64,000 nucleotides of DNA from Gentiana macrophylla (Eukaryota; Streptophyta; Magnoliopsida; Gentianales; Gentianaceae), in NCBI GenBank assembly GCA_026214975.1, contig CM047810.1:91380560-91444559 (forward strand), written 5' to 3'. Below the pieces are notes generated by a model. That model saw only the letters and a list, made by a program, of their open reading frames with translations. It did not search any database and had not been told where the DNA came from. Shown here piece by piece: positions 44,729 through 56,023 of this stretch. How positions within the stretch are numbered: position 1 is the stretch's first letter; each line of letters begins with the position of its first letter. Both the position numbers and the translations under genes were made by a program.

Positions 44729-45364
44729 TGATATACCCGGATTGGAATGGGGCCCTGTTCAACCATATTGGGCCTACAATCTTGGCCCATCAACATAGAT
44801 AATGGGCTTCTTTGCCCGCCAGCCACCAAGCTTCTTCTTCTAGCCGCTAACTACAAGCCGGATCGTGTCCGCCAACAAGATGGCCGGGCTCATTCTCTCT
44901 ATGTGATTCTAGCTAATATACTCAAGGCACGAGGCAGGCCATTTGTTCGACCATACTTCTCACTGCTCGCTGCTCGCCATGCTTGTCCAGCTGGTCAATC
45001 TAGCTGGCAACACTTTACAGCTGGCTAAGACACTTGTATTGCATGCATGCTTAACTTAGCTATGTACTCTTAGTTGTCTTATCGGTGAACAGTAAACCGA
45101 CTTACCTTTTTTAGCCTATATATATAGGATCACATTGTAATGGAAGGAGGATCGATCTCTTCCTCAAAAAACTTTAAGCTATTAATCTAATACAAGCAGA
45201 AACTCTGCCAATTTGTCGACTGATCTACTTGATCTTCACAAACACTTAAACCGCCACCACACTTCTTGATCATCACCGTGTCCTCACCGTTGAAATCATT
45301 CATCACGACCACTTTATCCTCAAGATAGACACCATTATTCGCAAATCGGTGTTCAACGCACATC
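44729..45364 (+). repeat. TAT-11 5' LTR
   Basis: 636 bases, tgatatacccgg...gcacatc. A likely TATA box is in gcctatatatatagg (45115-45129). The last A of the LTR (catca in the other copy) is missing. Confidence 0.88.
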
Positions 45365-45367
45365 GAT

Positions 45368-45385
45368 TGGCTCCGTTACCGGGAA
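45368..45385 (+). promoter_or_regulatory. TAT-11 primer-binding site
   Basis: TGGCTCCGTTACCGGGAA resembles the tRNA-Asp complement TGGCGCCGTTGCCGGGGA with three changes. Decayed or a related tRNA. Confidence 0.55.
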
Positions 45386-45857
45386 ACCATCATCATTCAG
45401 CTTTTGGAGATCACTCACTCCACCACAAGGACGATTTCACGGTGTCTCAGGCGAGGAGGATCATTATCATCAGTCTGTCGGTAACTAAAGCTTTGATCTT
45501 TTTGATAAAACAACCCAGAAATCGATGCTCTCCACATCTCAACGACTTACACAGAAGAGATCACCAACTTCATCGCATACTCACGCTTGAGTCCACCTTT
45601 AAATATCCAGGTTGGTTTATACACCCTCTTTGGCGGTTTCAGATCTTCAAGTAAAGAAAGTTTGTTCATTTTTGCTATAAGCCGCCAGAAAACGCATAAA
45701 CACTTTTTACCTCGATATCTTGAACCGAAATACCCACAAAAATCATAAGTAATGGTCAAGCGGAAAAAGCGGAACCCAAAGAACACCGACTAAGCCAGTC
45801 AATCAGTGCCCGACACGTGGAGCGAGCACGCTGCGTGGAGAGGCTAGCCGAAGGGTC
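45386..45857 (+). other. TAT-11 leader
   Basis: Noncoding; the 101-codon frame at 45349 runs out of the LTR across the primer site and is not a gene. Nothing else recognised. Confidence 0.5.
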
Positions 45858-46391
45858 ATGTCAGATGGGGCAGACGTCAACCCAGCCCTCACGACCGACA
45901 TGCGAGCATATATACGGGAAAGAAATAAAGCCCGCGAAATACATGAGGAGGCGCTGAGGAAAAACAAAGGAAAAGGAATCGCTGGGACATCTAACCCAAA
46001 TAACGAACACGAGGCTATTACAGCAGGGGAAGCTCCCCCACAGCAAGATGCATATAGAATAGCTCTACAGGCACACATGGAGTACGTAGAGGAAATGCGA
46101 ACTGGAAATGCATTACTAATTGCTGAAGGATTATCACCCCAGCCTATCCGCAAATTCAACCCTCCTCAACCCACACAAACAGAGCTACAACCAACTTTCA
46201 TCCCTCCAAAAACCGTTCAATCTCAACGATCAGAAATGGAAGAAAGCAGCCATGCGACTTCGCATCCAAGGGGAGACAGGAGATCAGCTTTTGGTCGGTT
46301 GGGGCCCGTGTTCGACGACCGCGGTGCAGCCCCAGGGCGACCAAAGAATCCTAGACAGGTCCGCACTCGCACAGAGGGACATGGGGACTAG
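45858..46391 (+). pseudogene. TAT-11 gag, N-terminal part
   Basis: Frame of 177 codons beginning MSDGADVNPALTTDMRAYIRERNKAREIHEE: an N-terminal charged helix, a Pro/Gln-rich stretch and an Arg-rich end. Position after the leader and before the gag core supports the call. The frame is lost near 46391 and the gag core continues in other frames. Confidence 0.7.
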
Positions 46392-47030
46392 CAAGATCAG
46401 GGAGGACATATGGCGTTCCCGCCAATTCCCAAACTCGTAGAAATGGGCATCATGAAAAAGCAGATAGAGGAGCTGCGAAGGGTACAAAGAGTGTTAAGGT
46501 GGTTCCGACATGGGAGCGAGTGTGCTCCATCCGAGTATTTTGAAGGCCGCACCAAGAGGGGGACTCACTACCCCAATTTCATTAATTACCATGGAGCCAC
46601 AGATCCACTTTGGGTCGTTTGTCGACTTTCCAAAGCAAAATCGGTTTATGTACCTCTAGCGACGAGGCTTGGTGTATAGCATTTGTAGGATCAATGCAAG
46701 ATAGGGCGGCATCTTGGATCCGCAGTCTTCCTCCCGGTTCGATATTATCATGGGATGATCTGATCAACAAATTTATAGCTGAATTTAGGTCGGTGGGAGG
46801 ACCTAAAAGACACACATTGACTGCATGAGGTCCGACAAAGCGACAACGAGGCCACCCGCAACTATTATGAGCGGTTTTATAAAGTGTATGAGCTAACCAG
46901 GGCATAGCGGATAACGTTGTCATGACTAGCTTCAAAGCGGGGTTGAAGCCGGGGTATTTGAAATCTTATTTCGCTTTGTCGCCATCAGCGAACCTACAAG
47001 AGGTACATTGCAACTGCGGGAAACGAAGGA
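46392..47030 (+). pseudogene. TAT-11 gag core (Retrotrans_gag-like)
   Basis: Broken frames containing FINYHGATDPL, then LSTFQSKIGLCTSSDEAWCIAFVGSMQDRAASWIRSLPPGSILSWDDLINKFIAEFRS (46614-46800), the classic retrotransposon gag core with W..L....I.SW..L...F...F. A stop at 46828 and frame changes follow to SFKAGLKPGYLKSYFALSPSANLQE (about 46926-47000). Confidence 0.82.
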
Positions 47031-47615
47031 GTGCCTTCGTCCAGCAAAAGGCAAAGCAGGTGGCGTAGCCCGCCAAGATATACCCGCCGTGGGGCAGATC
47101 GGGAAATCAAGAAACCTGAAAGATTTAAGGAAGAGCACTTCACGCCGCTCAGAATTTCCTATTCTCAGGTATTAAATGAAATAAGGGACGAAATACCTGA
47201 ACCATACCCGATGGTCCCTGACACACGTCGCGATGCATCTAAATATTGCGGCTATCACAGAGATAAGGGTCACACTACTGACGAGTGCATTCAGTTTAAG
47301 CGAGCAATAGAAAAATTACTTGCCCGCGGACACCATGATCATCTCAAACTAGATGCTAGTGGTCCAGACAGGAGGAATCAGCAAGCTCGCCAGTTCGACA
47401 GAAACATCAGAATGATAACTGAGCCTCCTCCCAGCAACAATCAGATTAAGAATCGCATCGGCTCCATTAACAAACATGTGGAGAAGCCTATAGTTTTGCG
47501 AGGAAATGAGCAACCTCTGGCCTTTACTCGAAGTGAGCTAGTAACTTCGATCAACACAGAGGACATGTGCTTATGCATTTCAGTGGTCATCAATCGGGCC
47601 TGTGTCAGCAGGTAA
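47031..47615 (+). pseudogene. TAT-11 gag C-terminus with zinc-knuckle-like motif
   Basis: 194 codons: a basic start (SKRQSRWRSPPRYTRR), then FTPLRISYSQVLNEIRDE, and the Tat-type knuckle YCGYHRDKGHTTDECIQFKRAIEKLLARGH (about 47245-47335), followed by a linker into protease. The knuckle is a CX2-type variant in which His and Cys are spaced as in Retand-like gag. Confidence 0.82.
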
Positions 47616-48224
47616 TGGTGATACTGAGGAGCTTGCCGCGACATTTTGTACTACAACTGCTTTAAGGAATTGGGGTTCAGCGATTCCAATTTAAGGCCGC
47701 ACAATGGCACCCTTGAAGGATTTACGAACCACAAATTACAAGTCAAGGGGGCCATCGACTTGGATGTACAGATGGGAGATTATGCGCCATTTCGCACAGA
47801 AAAGGTGATGTTTTTAGTAGTTGATCTTCAGTCCAATTATAACATGATAATCGGGACACCCGCTCTGAAACAATTTCAAATGGTAACTTCCATTCCGCAT
47901 CAGAGGGCTAAGTTTTATGTTGGGGACAGGATCGGAACATCGATCAGCGAGCCTGCAGCTGTCCTAACATACATACACGAGATGAGAACAGGGAACAAGA
48001 AAGCACGAATCGAGCAACCCCCGCACATGGAAAACATTGACATGATCAGGGTCGCTGTCCAACAGACGCCAGTTAAAGTGGAATGCGAAACATTGCAAGT
48101 CAGAGATGAACCTGATTTTACAGCAGAGGATGAGTTAATAGAGGTGATCATCAACGATAAATATCCTGATCAGAAAGTTAAAATTGGAGCTCGGCTGAGT
48201 TCTTGTGAAAGAGAAAGTTGGTAA
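47616..48224 (+). pseudogene. TAT-11 protease region
   Basis: The sequence after the expected active site: LGFSDSNLRPHNGTLEGFTNHKLQVKGAIDLDVQMG, then VMFLVVDLQSNYNMIIGTPALKQFQMVTS, the usual end of gypsy protease (ILGRP-like, here IIGTPAL). The DTG/DSG active site would lie near 47600-47645, where the frame breaks; it is not readable. The linker to RT is acidic. Confidence 0.72.
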
Positions 48225-48305
48225 AATTACTCAAAAATAATTTGGCGCTTTTGCTTGGGAAGTCACGGACATGAGAGGGTCGAGGCGACGTCGCCCTCCA
48301 TCGCC

Positions 48306-49620
48306 TTAACGTCGACTCCACCTTCAAGCCGATACAACAACGAGCACGCCGCCAGTTTAATTTGAAAGAAGCGGCGGTAAAAGTCGAGGTTGAAAAGCTC
48401 TTACAGACGGGGATAATAAAGAGCTCGCCTACCCATCTTGGCTAGCAAATGTGGTTATGGTAAAAAAGCACAATGGCAAGTGGAGAATGTGCGTTGACTT
48501 CACGAATATCAATAAAGCTTGCCCCAAGGATCCTTATCAGCTTCCACGAATTGATCGGTTAGTAGACTCTATCTCTGGCTTTGAAGTATTAAGTTTCTTG
48601 GATGCATATTCTGGGTATCATCAAGTACGAATGAATAAGTCCGACAAGGAGAAAACGGCTTTCAGAGCCGCTGGAGGGTTATATTATTATGAGATGATGC
48701 CATTCGGGCTAAAGAATGCGGGGTCGACTTATCAACGAATGGTTAACAAGGTCTTCAGCTCGCAGATAGGAAGAAACATGGAGGCTTACATTGATGATAT
48801 GGTAGTCAAATCCGCTGAGAGCGGCCACACTGTTGACCTTCAAGAAACCTTCGACAACGTTCGAAAACACTCAATGAAACTCAATCCAGCCAAATGTACT
48901 TTTGGTGTTCAGGCAGGCAAATTTCTGGGGTTCATGGTTAGTCGTCGGGGCATCGAGGCTAATCCAGAAAAGATTCAGGCCCTAATCGACATGCAAGAAC
49001 CTACAACTATCAAAGAAGTTCAGAGGCTTAACAGCCGCATCATCGCGTTAGGTCGGTTCATATCAAAGTCAGCGGAGAAGTGTCTTCCTTTCTTCAAGAT
49101 TCTCAGAGGCGACAAAACTTTCTCATGGAGCGCAGAGTGTTCGCAGGCGTTCCAAGCTCTGAAGGAATATTTAGGGAAACCACCTCTTTTGGTTAGCCCT
49201 GTAGAGGGAGACATTTTGTTCTTGTACTTGGCGGCTTCAGATCGGGCTGTTGCCGCCGTTCTTGTCAAGGAGGCCGGAACCCTCCAAAATCCCGTCTATT
49301 ATGTAAGCAAGGCTCTCAGTCCGGTGGAGAGTCGCTATTTTAATATTGAAAAATTAGCCTACTCGCTTGTTGTAGCTGCCCGCAAACTCAGGGCTTACTT
49401 TACTTCGCATACAATAATTGTGTTAACGGATAGTCCAATGCGTCAGATATTGCACAAGCCGGATCTCTCGGGTCGACTTCTCAGATGGGCTATTGAAGTT
49501 ACTGAATTCGACATACAATACCAACCCAGAAAAGCTATCAAGGGTCAAGCATTACGGATTTTATTGCGAAACAAGTTTCACCGCCACAACCGATTCGCCA
49601 TTATCTCGGGATCCCGCTGC
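48306..49620 (+). CDS. TAT-11 reverse transcriptase and RNase H
   Basis: RT begins about 48306 (VDSTFKPIQQRARRQFN) with a frame break near 48440; from 48451 the frame is open for 415 codons. Blocks: KKHNGKWRMCVDFTNINKACPKDPYQLPRID, VLSFLDAYSGYHQVRMN (first catalytic Asp), MPFGLKNAGSTYQRMVN, and YIDDMVVKS (catalytic YIDD). RNase H follows: LYLAASDRAVAAVLV, YYVSKALSPVESRYFNIEKLAYSLVVAARKLRAYF and LTDSPMRQILHKPDLSGRLLRWAIEV. All RT catalytic residues are kept. It makes DNA from element RNA in the particle. Confidence 0.93.
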
Positions 49621-50125
49621 GGCCAGAATAAGCCCAATCAATGTTGGCATTTATATGTGGATAGGGCATCTAATCGAAATGGTTGTGGGGCGGAGTAATC
49701 TTGATGGAGCCCGAACAACGGAAGAAATCGAAAAGGCTTTGAGATTGAATTTCCGCCCACGAATAATCAAGCCGAGTATGAAGCGATAATTGCCGGGCTC
49801 AAATTAGCCAAAGAGTTAAACGTGGAGAATGTTGAAATCTTTTGTGATTCCCAACTCATCGTCAACCAAATCTCGAGGATTATGACACGCCTTCGCGGTA
49901 TTCTCGAGAAATATGGTGAAATTGTTCGACGACTAAAAACAGCTTTAACTATTGCGAGTTCATCGAGTCGAAGAGAGACAACGAGCGAGCAGACTATCTC
50001 TCCAAGCTATCACTCAAAGAGAAATTGCAGATCCTCGATAATGATTGAGTATCTAGCCGTACCCACTATTGAGGAAACACAAATCATGGAAATTGACACA
50101 CCAAAGCACTAACCGCATGTTGGAT
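49621..50125 (+). pseudogene. TAT-11 second, archaeal-type RNase H (aRNH)
   Basis: In broken frames: WHLYVDRASNRNGCGAE (first Asp, normally YVDGASN), a frame change, then NNQAEYEAIIAGLKLAKELN (the Glu) and IFCDSQLIVNQISR (second Asp). An extra RNase H of this kind after the usual one is a hallmark of Tat elements. A one-base shift near 49690 and stops break it. Confidence 0.82.
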
Positions 50126-51035
50126 TGATGAGGTTCAAGCTTACATAGAAACAGGCATACTACCAGAGGGGGCGGACAAAGTTCGTGCTCTTAAGAAAAG
50201 AGTGGCCAGGTATATTATAAACAATGGAATACTCTACAGAAGGTCCGCAACTAGGCCTCTTTTACGATGTGTTCGAGAGGAAGAGAGCAAAACAATCCTT
50301 ATCGAACTTCACCAAGGAGTGTGTGGGGGCCACCCCGCTAGCCGTTCCTTGGCACAGAAGGTCATAACCGCAGGGTATTATTGGCCAACCATTCTTAAAG
50401 ACTCAGAAAAGCTGGTAAGAGAATGTCCAGAGTGTCAAAAACACTCAGACATTCCCCGGATACCATCTGTCGAACAGAGCATCGTGACCGCATCCTGGCC
50501 TTTCGACATGTGGGGACTCGATCTTATCGGACCTTTTCCACCAGGAAGAGGCGGATGCAAAGTTATCATAGTAGGCGTGGATTATTTTACAAAGTGGATT
50601 GAAGCAAAGCCTATGGTCAAGATAACCGCAAAAGCGGCGGGTTATTTCTTACACAATCAAATTTTTTCACGATTTGGCGTCCCACGGGCAGTAGTATCGG
50701 ACCACGGCCCACAATTTAGGAAGGACTTCTCAAATCTTTGCAACGAATTCAAAGTTAAACACTGGCAGTCATCAGTAGCTTATCCTCGAGAAGAAACGGC
50801 CAGGCGAGGCCGACAACAAACAAATAATCAAAATGTTGAAGAAGAGCGTGGGCGACAAAGTAAAAGCGAGGAGGGTGGGTGGATGAGTTACCCAATATAC
50901 TTTGGGCACTCCGCACCACTATCAAAACACCCACAGAGAAACTCCTTTTGCTCTTACTTATGGATCGAGGCCATGACTCAGATTGAAATGGCTCTACCCA
51001 ACATCAAGGTCGCTTTGTATAACCCAAATGGATAA
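50126..51035 (+). pseudogene. TAT-11 integrase zinc domain and catalytic core
   Basis: The frame from 50202: LHQGVCGGHPASRSLAQKVITAGYYWPT and CPECQKHSDI give the HHCC ligands. The core has D in WGLDLIGPFPPG and D in VVSDHGPQF. The Glu motif (in relatives AYPQANGQAE) is damaged by small indels: the frame reads AYPREETARRGRQQTNN and runs on out of phase to 51035, with the correct phase recognisable only as scattered peptides. Confidence 0.87.
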
Positions 51036-51360
51036 TCTTTTAAGCAGACAAATCGACTTGGATCTATTGGAGGAAAAGAGACTAGCGACAAACCATCGAC
51101 TCATGAACTACAAGCAAATCGCTAAACAAAAACATGACATGCGAATCCGCAACCACTCATTTAAAATCGGGGATTTTGTTCTCCGAAACAGAAAGGCCAC
51201 AGGTATGGAGCCCAATAAAGGGAAGCTAACAGCAAATTGGGAAGGCCCTTATCAAGTCGCAAGGGAGATCAAAAAAGGGACTTATGTTCTCAGAAATCAT
51301 CAAGGCTACGAACTCAATAGACCTTGGCATGCGGACAACCTCAAAAGGTACTACATGTAA
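50983..51360 (+). pseudogene. TAT-11 integrase C-terminus
   Basis: RQIDLDLLEEKRLATNHRLMNYKQIAKQKHDMRIRNHSFKIGDFVLRNRKATG, then KLTANWEGPYQVAREIKKGTYVLRNHQG with the GP(Y) module, ending HADNLKRYYM and TAA at 51358-51360. This matches Tat integrase tails. It overlaps the out-of-phase end of the core frame. Confidence 0.85.
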
Positions 51361-51905
51361 TAAATCGGTTAGGGTTATGGCTATCCTCTCGTTTACAACG
51401 TGAGTGGTTAAGCTTTCTTATTTAGCTTGTAATCTTTACTCATCTAGCGGGATGAGTCGAAATTAATAAAGCCCGATTTTACATTCTCTTTTTTTACAAG
51501 AATGCACGGGTAAGAAAGAATTGCGCTCGAAAAATTTTCAACAAAACTTCGGCGGGACTTCAGAGTTATTGAAATAGGGGCAATATTTGGGAAAATTTAA
51601 CGCGGCTACCTTTCCCTAGCGAACAAGTTATTTCAGATAAGATTCAAGAGGGGCATATCTCATATAGGAGTCCGCACAAGATCGACCTAGAATCTTATCT
51701 AAAACAAGGGGGACAGATGTTATTATCATCGGACTCAATTTAGACAATAAATTGAAGCAAAAAGCAAGCATACGTAAAAAATTATAAGCTGGACAAAGTA
51801 CATACTAGCTATTAAAAGACAAATGTGCGGACAAAAGTGCGAAAAAGGAAAAGAGTTATACATATGCGAACACAGAATAATGTTTTACAAAACAGAGCCA
51901 GAAAT
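51361..51905. other. TAT-11 spacer after integrase
   Basis: Noncoding between the convergent integrase and antisense gene. It contains aaaacaagggggacagatg (about 51701-51720), a purine run of unknown role that differs from the terminal PPT. Otherwise nothing seen. Confidence 0.5.
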
Positions 51906-52302
51906 CTAAGAACCCTCGGGCCGCATCTCTTCATTATGGACGTTCTCTTCACGGAGAGAATGGTGCAGCATCTGATCAGCATTGGTCTCCGACAAAGTAG
52001 GCTCTGTCGACTTCTCACTAGGCTGCTCGACCTCGCCTTCTTCAGCGGCTCTCTCTCTCGCCTCTATGGCCAAGCGAACACGCTCTCTCAGATTTGCTTC
52101 AATTACAGCGGGGGCCACCCAATCAGGATCACACTCAGAACATAAGCGAAGCTCAATATCGAGAAAAGGGTATGCGATAATGAAACTCTCTTAGATAATC
52201 GGAGAAGGGATGGGTGAGAATCCACTCCTCTAAGACATCAAGATCGGGGGTACCACCGTCATGAGCCAGAACACACATCGCGATGTGATAAAACCCTTGG
52301 TA

Positions 52303-52701
52303 TTATCCCATCATAAAGCCATCATCATTAGCGGCCCTGATCTGACCTTCAACACTTGAGCCCAGATCCTTAAGTTGTTTCCGCAGGTCCACACACACTG
52401 TTTGCTCGGCCTCCCAATGAGCTTGAGCCTCCGATACTTTCTGCTTCATTTCCTCCATAGTTTGATCAACGGACTTGCTCTGCTCAATAAGTTTTGCATT
52501 AATCTGGTTAGCCTCAGCAAGCTGTGCTCTCAGCTTCTCATTCTCCGCCTCAGCAGCGTTTAATCGCCCACGAAGACCGGCAGACACTGCATTTGCGGCA
52601 CCAAGGGCTCTCTGGGTTTCGACCAGCTCTTTTCTGACATCGGCACTCTGAGCTATGGTGTTTCTATAATCATTGACGAACTGTGCCAAGCCAGTGCCAA
52701 C
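52303..52701 (-). pseudogene. TAT-11 antisense gene, coiled-coil exon
   Basis: It continues in phase from the 3' splice site at 52702 (GTT GGC ACT ...). Heptad-rich sequence (RKELVETQRALGAANAVSAGLRGRLNAAEAENEKLRAQLAEANQ and so on) over about 110 residues. A stop at 52303 follows GFMMG; in-frame homologous-looking sequence continues beyond, so the stop may be a mutation. Confidence 0.65.
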
Positions 52702-52793
52702 CTAAGGGAAGAAAAATAAACAATGAGTCAATATTGACATGAGAAAAATGACAATAAAAAGAATGAAAAACAAAAACAAGAAAGGAGGTTTAC
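52702..52793 (-). other. Predicted intron of TAT-11 antisense gene (92 bp)
   Basis: GTAAAC at the 5' end, T-rich body and TTCTTCCCTTAG at the 3' end; phase 0, the frame is kept on both sides. Confidence 0.6.
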
Positions 52794-53488
52794 CATGCTC
52801 ACCGTGGCGCCGTATAAGCCCCACAAGTCTTCAATATTCCCAAGAAAGGCACGGCGGGGATCAGTCTGATCCGCCAAAACAACCCTGTCCGCTATCCCAC
52901 GCCTATCTCCACTTGATATCACTAGGAAGCCCCATCTAAAATGTCTCAACGGGGGCACATCAGCGATACCCCCTTGAGATTGTCCGCGCCTTGGGCAGGT
53001 CGAGAGGTTGTTGCCGCATGAACTCTTTATCCAACCAGGCGGCGGGACAACCTCTAGGCCCAATAGGAACTCCAGCAAAAGGCACCACTATCTTTGTGCC
53101 CGCAGATGCCACCTCATCAGCCACAGGTTTGCCTTGATCAACAACCTTTTCTTTACCTTTATCGGATCGGGTTTTTTAAGAGGAGGACCTCCTGCGCCGC
53201 TATCATCTCCTCGGGCTCGGTCTCTTCAACAAGCAATTTCCCTCTTCTTCTTATCACCCACAAAGCGGCTTTATCGAGTGGTACGCTTCATAGTTTTGCC
53301 CGCGGCTTTCTACCTCTTGGCGGTGGGATGCTTTCCGACCTTAGCCCCGTAAGCTCCGGCCGCCGATGTCTGTAAGTCGACCATGGGAAGGGATGTTTTG
53401 ATCCCCTTTAGCTCAGCGGCCCTCTGCACCTCGTCGACGGTCTTTTTCTTCGTCAGCTGGCTGCGTCGAACTAATCTATCCATAGTAC

Positions 53489-53564
53489 CTGCGAAGAACA
53501 AATGTTTGTTAGCGACAAGAAGATATGAAAAGAAACATGCTATGTAAAAATACAAAAGTCCTAC
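53489..53564 (-). other. Predicted intron of TAT-11 antisense gene (76 bp)
   Basis: GTAGGAC ... TTCTTCGCAG, T-rich. The frame before (CEICGGYPNMRAP) joins the frame after (MDRLVRRSQLTKKKT) without a stop. Confidence 0.6.
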
Positions 53565-54844
53565 TTGGTGCTCGCATATTAGGATAACCGCCGCAGATTT
53601 CACATTGAGAAGGCATGAACCTGCCATGATGACACTCGCCATACCAGTCAGGATGAGTCGGCAACGGGTTGACTACAACTAAGGGTTGGCCAACACCGGC
53701 TCCAGAAAGTCCGGCCTATATAAGATAGGGCTGGCCAACGTCTAGCAACAATCTCCAGTTAAACGCCCTAGCTTGAGGCTCATTTTTGCGGGTGTAACCC
53801 AGATCATCTTTCAGTTCGGAGATAAACTCATCATCATCGAATTGAGTTCTTATCTTGTTCAAGTGCTCAGTTTTGACCGAATTCTCCGCTAGCTTCTCAA
53901 ACGGCCAGCCTATCCGGGACTCCACTTTCATGCATCTTTTGTCCCAATCCGCCACTTTATTAGGGAGATCGAACAGTAAACGGGGCCGACCATGACTCGA
54001 TCGACTGCGCGGTTGGATTTGGCCGGCGCCGCCCTTCCGAGAGAAGCTATAAAAATATAAAAGCACCGGCATCGACGGTTCGCGCCCGCTCAACCTACTG
54101 ATTATGATGAAGGACATGACCACGCGAACAACTCCCAAACTAAGGTCGCAAGGCATCACCTTCAACTCTTCCATAAATGTAACAAAGAATGGGTCAAAGG
54201 GAGGTCTGAGTCCGGCTACAAAATGATCATAGTGCAACCACAGATAATCTTGTTGTTCCCGACCACAAACCCACGATACATTGGTCGCGCCCATGCTGAC
54301 GAATCGGTAGTCCGCAGAAACATCATACGCCCCCAAGGCCAAGGTATAGTCTTCCCGATCTTTGAACTCCTTCCATCGAGATATAAGAGCACTATCCGCT
54401 CGCTTTTGCTCCGCGAGCTCATTCTCGACAGCAGCAGACCTTTTCTTGGGCGGTCTCTTCTTCTTTTCGGGCTCACCAGCGGTTGTGGTCTTCTTCTTCG
54501 AAACGACGACTTTTGAAGATTTTTTAGGCTTCTCCGGTATCACAGCAGTTTCCACGGCTTCCTTGAGCTTGCCGCTACGTTTGGCGGCTCCGGTGTTGAT
54601 TGCTTTCTCCATCCTGGTAATAAGGCCGCTCAATACTATGTTATCGTCGTTTTCGCCCTCGACCTCAGCAGCGCCCTCACTGCTATTTGATACCTCCGGG
54701 CCAGATTCTATGTTAATGGGACCAGGGTTTGGAATCTCCTCCTCGTATCCGCTAGAACTAGCGTCCTCCATACTCACCTCCTCCGACCCGTAGCCCGCAG
54801 CAGCCCTGACCTCTTCATCCGACTGGGTATACTCTGACGACATT

Positions 54845-55238
54845 CTGAAAAAGAAAGAAAAAGGGCAAGGTGGATCAGTTTATCACCCGGATATGGAAAT
54901 CGGGTCGAGGTGAAATCGATCACACCCCGACACCTCGCCCTTTCCACCTTCCTTAGCAAATAGAAAAACCCCCAACTTCTCATAAAACCCCTAAATTCAA
55001 ACTTCTACCCAGCAAACGATCGAACTAGCAATCAAAACATACATGCATTTGGGTGTTTTTCTGGGAAAGAAGAAGCACAAAATCGTAAAACTCAGGCTGG
55101 GCTCATGGGGTTCATCAGAAAACAAATAAAGAAGAATCACAGAGGCTAAATCGCATCATTTATGTCTCTAGCAAGAAATGACGGTAATGAAAAGCATAAA
55201 TCGATCCAGAAAGCAAATAAAGGAGTGAAATTTCATAC
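54845..55238 (-). other. Predicted leader intron of TAT-11 antisense gene (394 bp)
   Basis: The minus strand shows CG/GTATGAAATT at 55238 and TTTCTTTTTCAG ending at 54845, one base before the ATG at 54843. A leader exon of about 120 bases would lie upstream. Confidence 0.45.
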
Positions 55239-55387
55239 CGATTGATAAGGGGTGATAAAGTGCCAAGCTTTGATAAACGAGCACTCGCGGAACACCTTGC
55301 AATCGCCGAATTTCCTTGCATTATCGACCGGAGATTTTTATCGAGAAAGAAGAAGAGGGAAAAGTGGAGAAGTTGAGGGTGACTCCT

Positions 55388-55399
55388 CTATTTATAAAG
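55388..55399 (-). promoter_or_regulatory. TATA box of TAT-11 antisense gene
   Basis: CTTTATAAATAG on the minus strand, about 30 bases before the start of the supposed leader exon. Upstream lie AACGGTT-type sites (about 55457 and, inverted, 55577) that resemble plant MYB/MSA sites. Confidence 0.5.
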
Positions 55400-55699
55400 A
55401 GAGAATTGAGGGGGAACGACGTTTGGGATTCGAAATTCAAAACTAATGATGACTGGAACGGTTACCGATTTTTCTCCGCCAATCGGAGCAAGGGACGGTT
55501 CAGTTCCAACCGCCGTGTCGGTGCGCGGATCGACGTGGACGCTCAGATACCGATACATCCGCTTTGTACTTTCCAACCGTTCAAACTCTTTCGACGACCA
55601 TCAGCTTATCCGCCGAATAAGTGGCTTCAACATATTACCATCTCCCAACCTTAATTCAAGCGGCTGACACCAATCAATGCCCGCTGTGGCTTATCTTGA

Positions 55700-55945
55700 C
55701 AAATCACTTAAATGAACCCGGCAGAGCGTTGTCGGCGATCAAGCTCAGACGCTTACAAATGCGCAAAGATATAATCGTAATTATCGCTACGCGATACTAA
55801 CACCGATTCAAGCCCGATAGAACATTATCGGCGATCAAGCTGTCATCCGCTACAAATGCACAGCATATATCTAGTGGTTTTCACCAACACTGATTCAAGC
55901 CCGATAGAGCATTATCGGCGATCCTCTGTCACGAGCGACTACAAA
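55700..55945. repeat. TAT-11 3' UTR tandem repeat, about three units
   Basis: The key string tcggcgatc ends at about 55740, 55835 and 55922, so the spacing is 95 and 87 bases. Units share gattcaagcccgatagaacatt and ctacaaatgc. The first unit is the most diverged. Confidence 0.75.
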
Positions 55946-56009
55946 GGAGCTTCACCTAAAGTTCTTCTCCAAAAATCTACTCTCCGCCTTGGCGGACACG
56001 CCAGGCATA

Positions 56010-56023
56010 GAGTAGGGGGCCAT
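56010..56023 (+). promoter_or_regulatory. TAT-11 PPT
   Basis: agagtagggggccat directly before the 3' LTR. Confidence 0.75.

Larger units (their letters stand above)
51906..54843 (-). pseudogene. TAT-11 antisense gene (PF04195-like, 'putative gypsy type transposon' family)
   Basis: Minus-strand gene whose first frame (53716-54843) codes 375 residues: acidic N-terminus, basic KKKTTTAGEPEKKKRPPKKRS stretch (possible nuclear signal), then GLRPPFDPFFVTFMEELKVMPCDLSLGVVRVVMSFIIISR, which resembles the PF04195 core. A TAG at about 53715 interrupts it; the same frame goes on to a CHHGRFMPSQCEICGG cysteine motif. Two intron-like gaps (53489-53564, 52702-52793) lead to a basic part and a 130-residue coiled coil (52303-52689). 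The 3' part is broken after 52300; the last frame ends at 51906. Antisense genes of this kind are known in Grande and Retand. Function unknown. Confidence 0.75.

Noticed and set aside
45349..45654. 101-codon frame at the start of TAT-11
   Set aside because: It spans the LTR end, primer site and leader; no gag similarity.
51701..51720. Second PPT for TAT-11 like that in the Athila-like elements
   Set aside because: The purine run differs from the TAT-11 terminal PPT and no hairpin is seen, so it does not fit the duplicated-module pattern.
53008..53375. Plus-strand frames of 93-114 codons in TAT-11
   Set aside because: They are shadows of the antisense gene on the other strand.
54223..54793. 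Plus-strand frames opposite the antisense gene
   Set aside because: Ser/Leu/Phe-rich mirror of the acidic and basic antisense exon; no motif.
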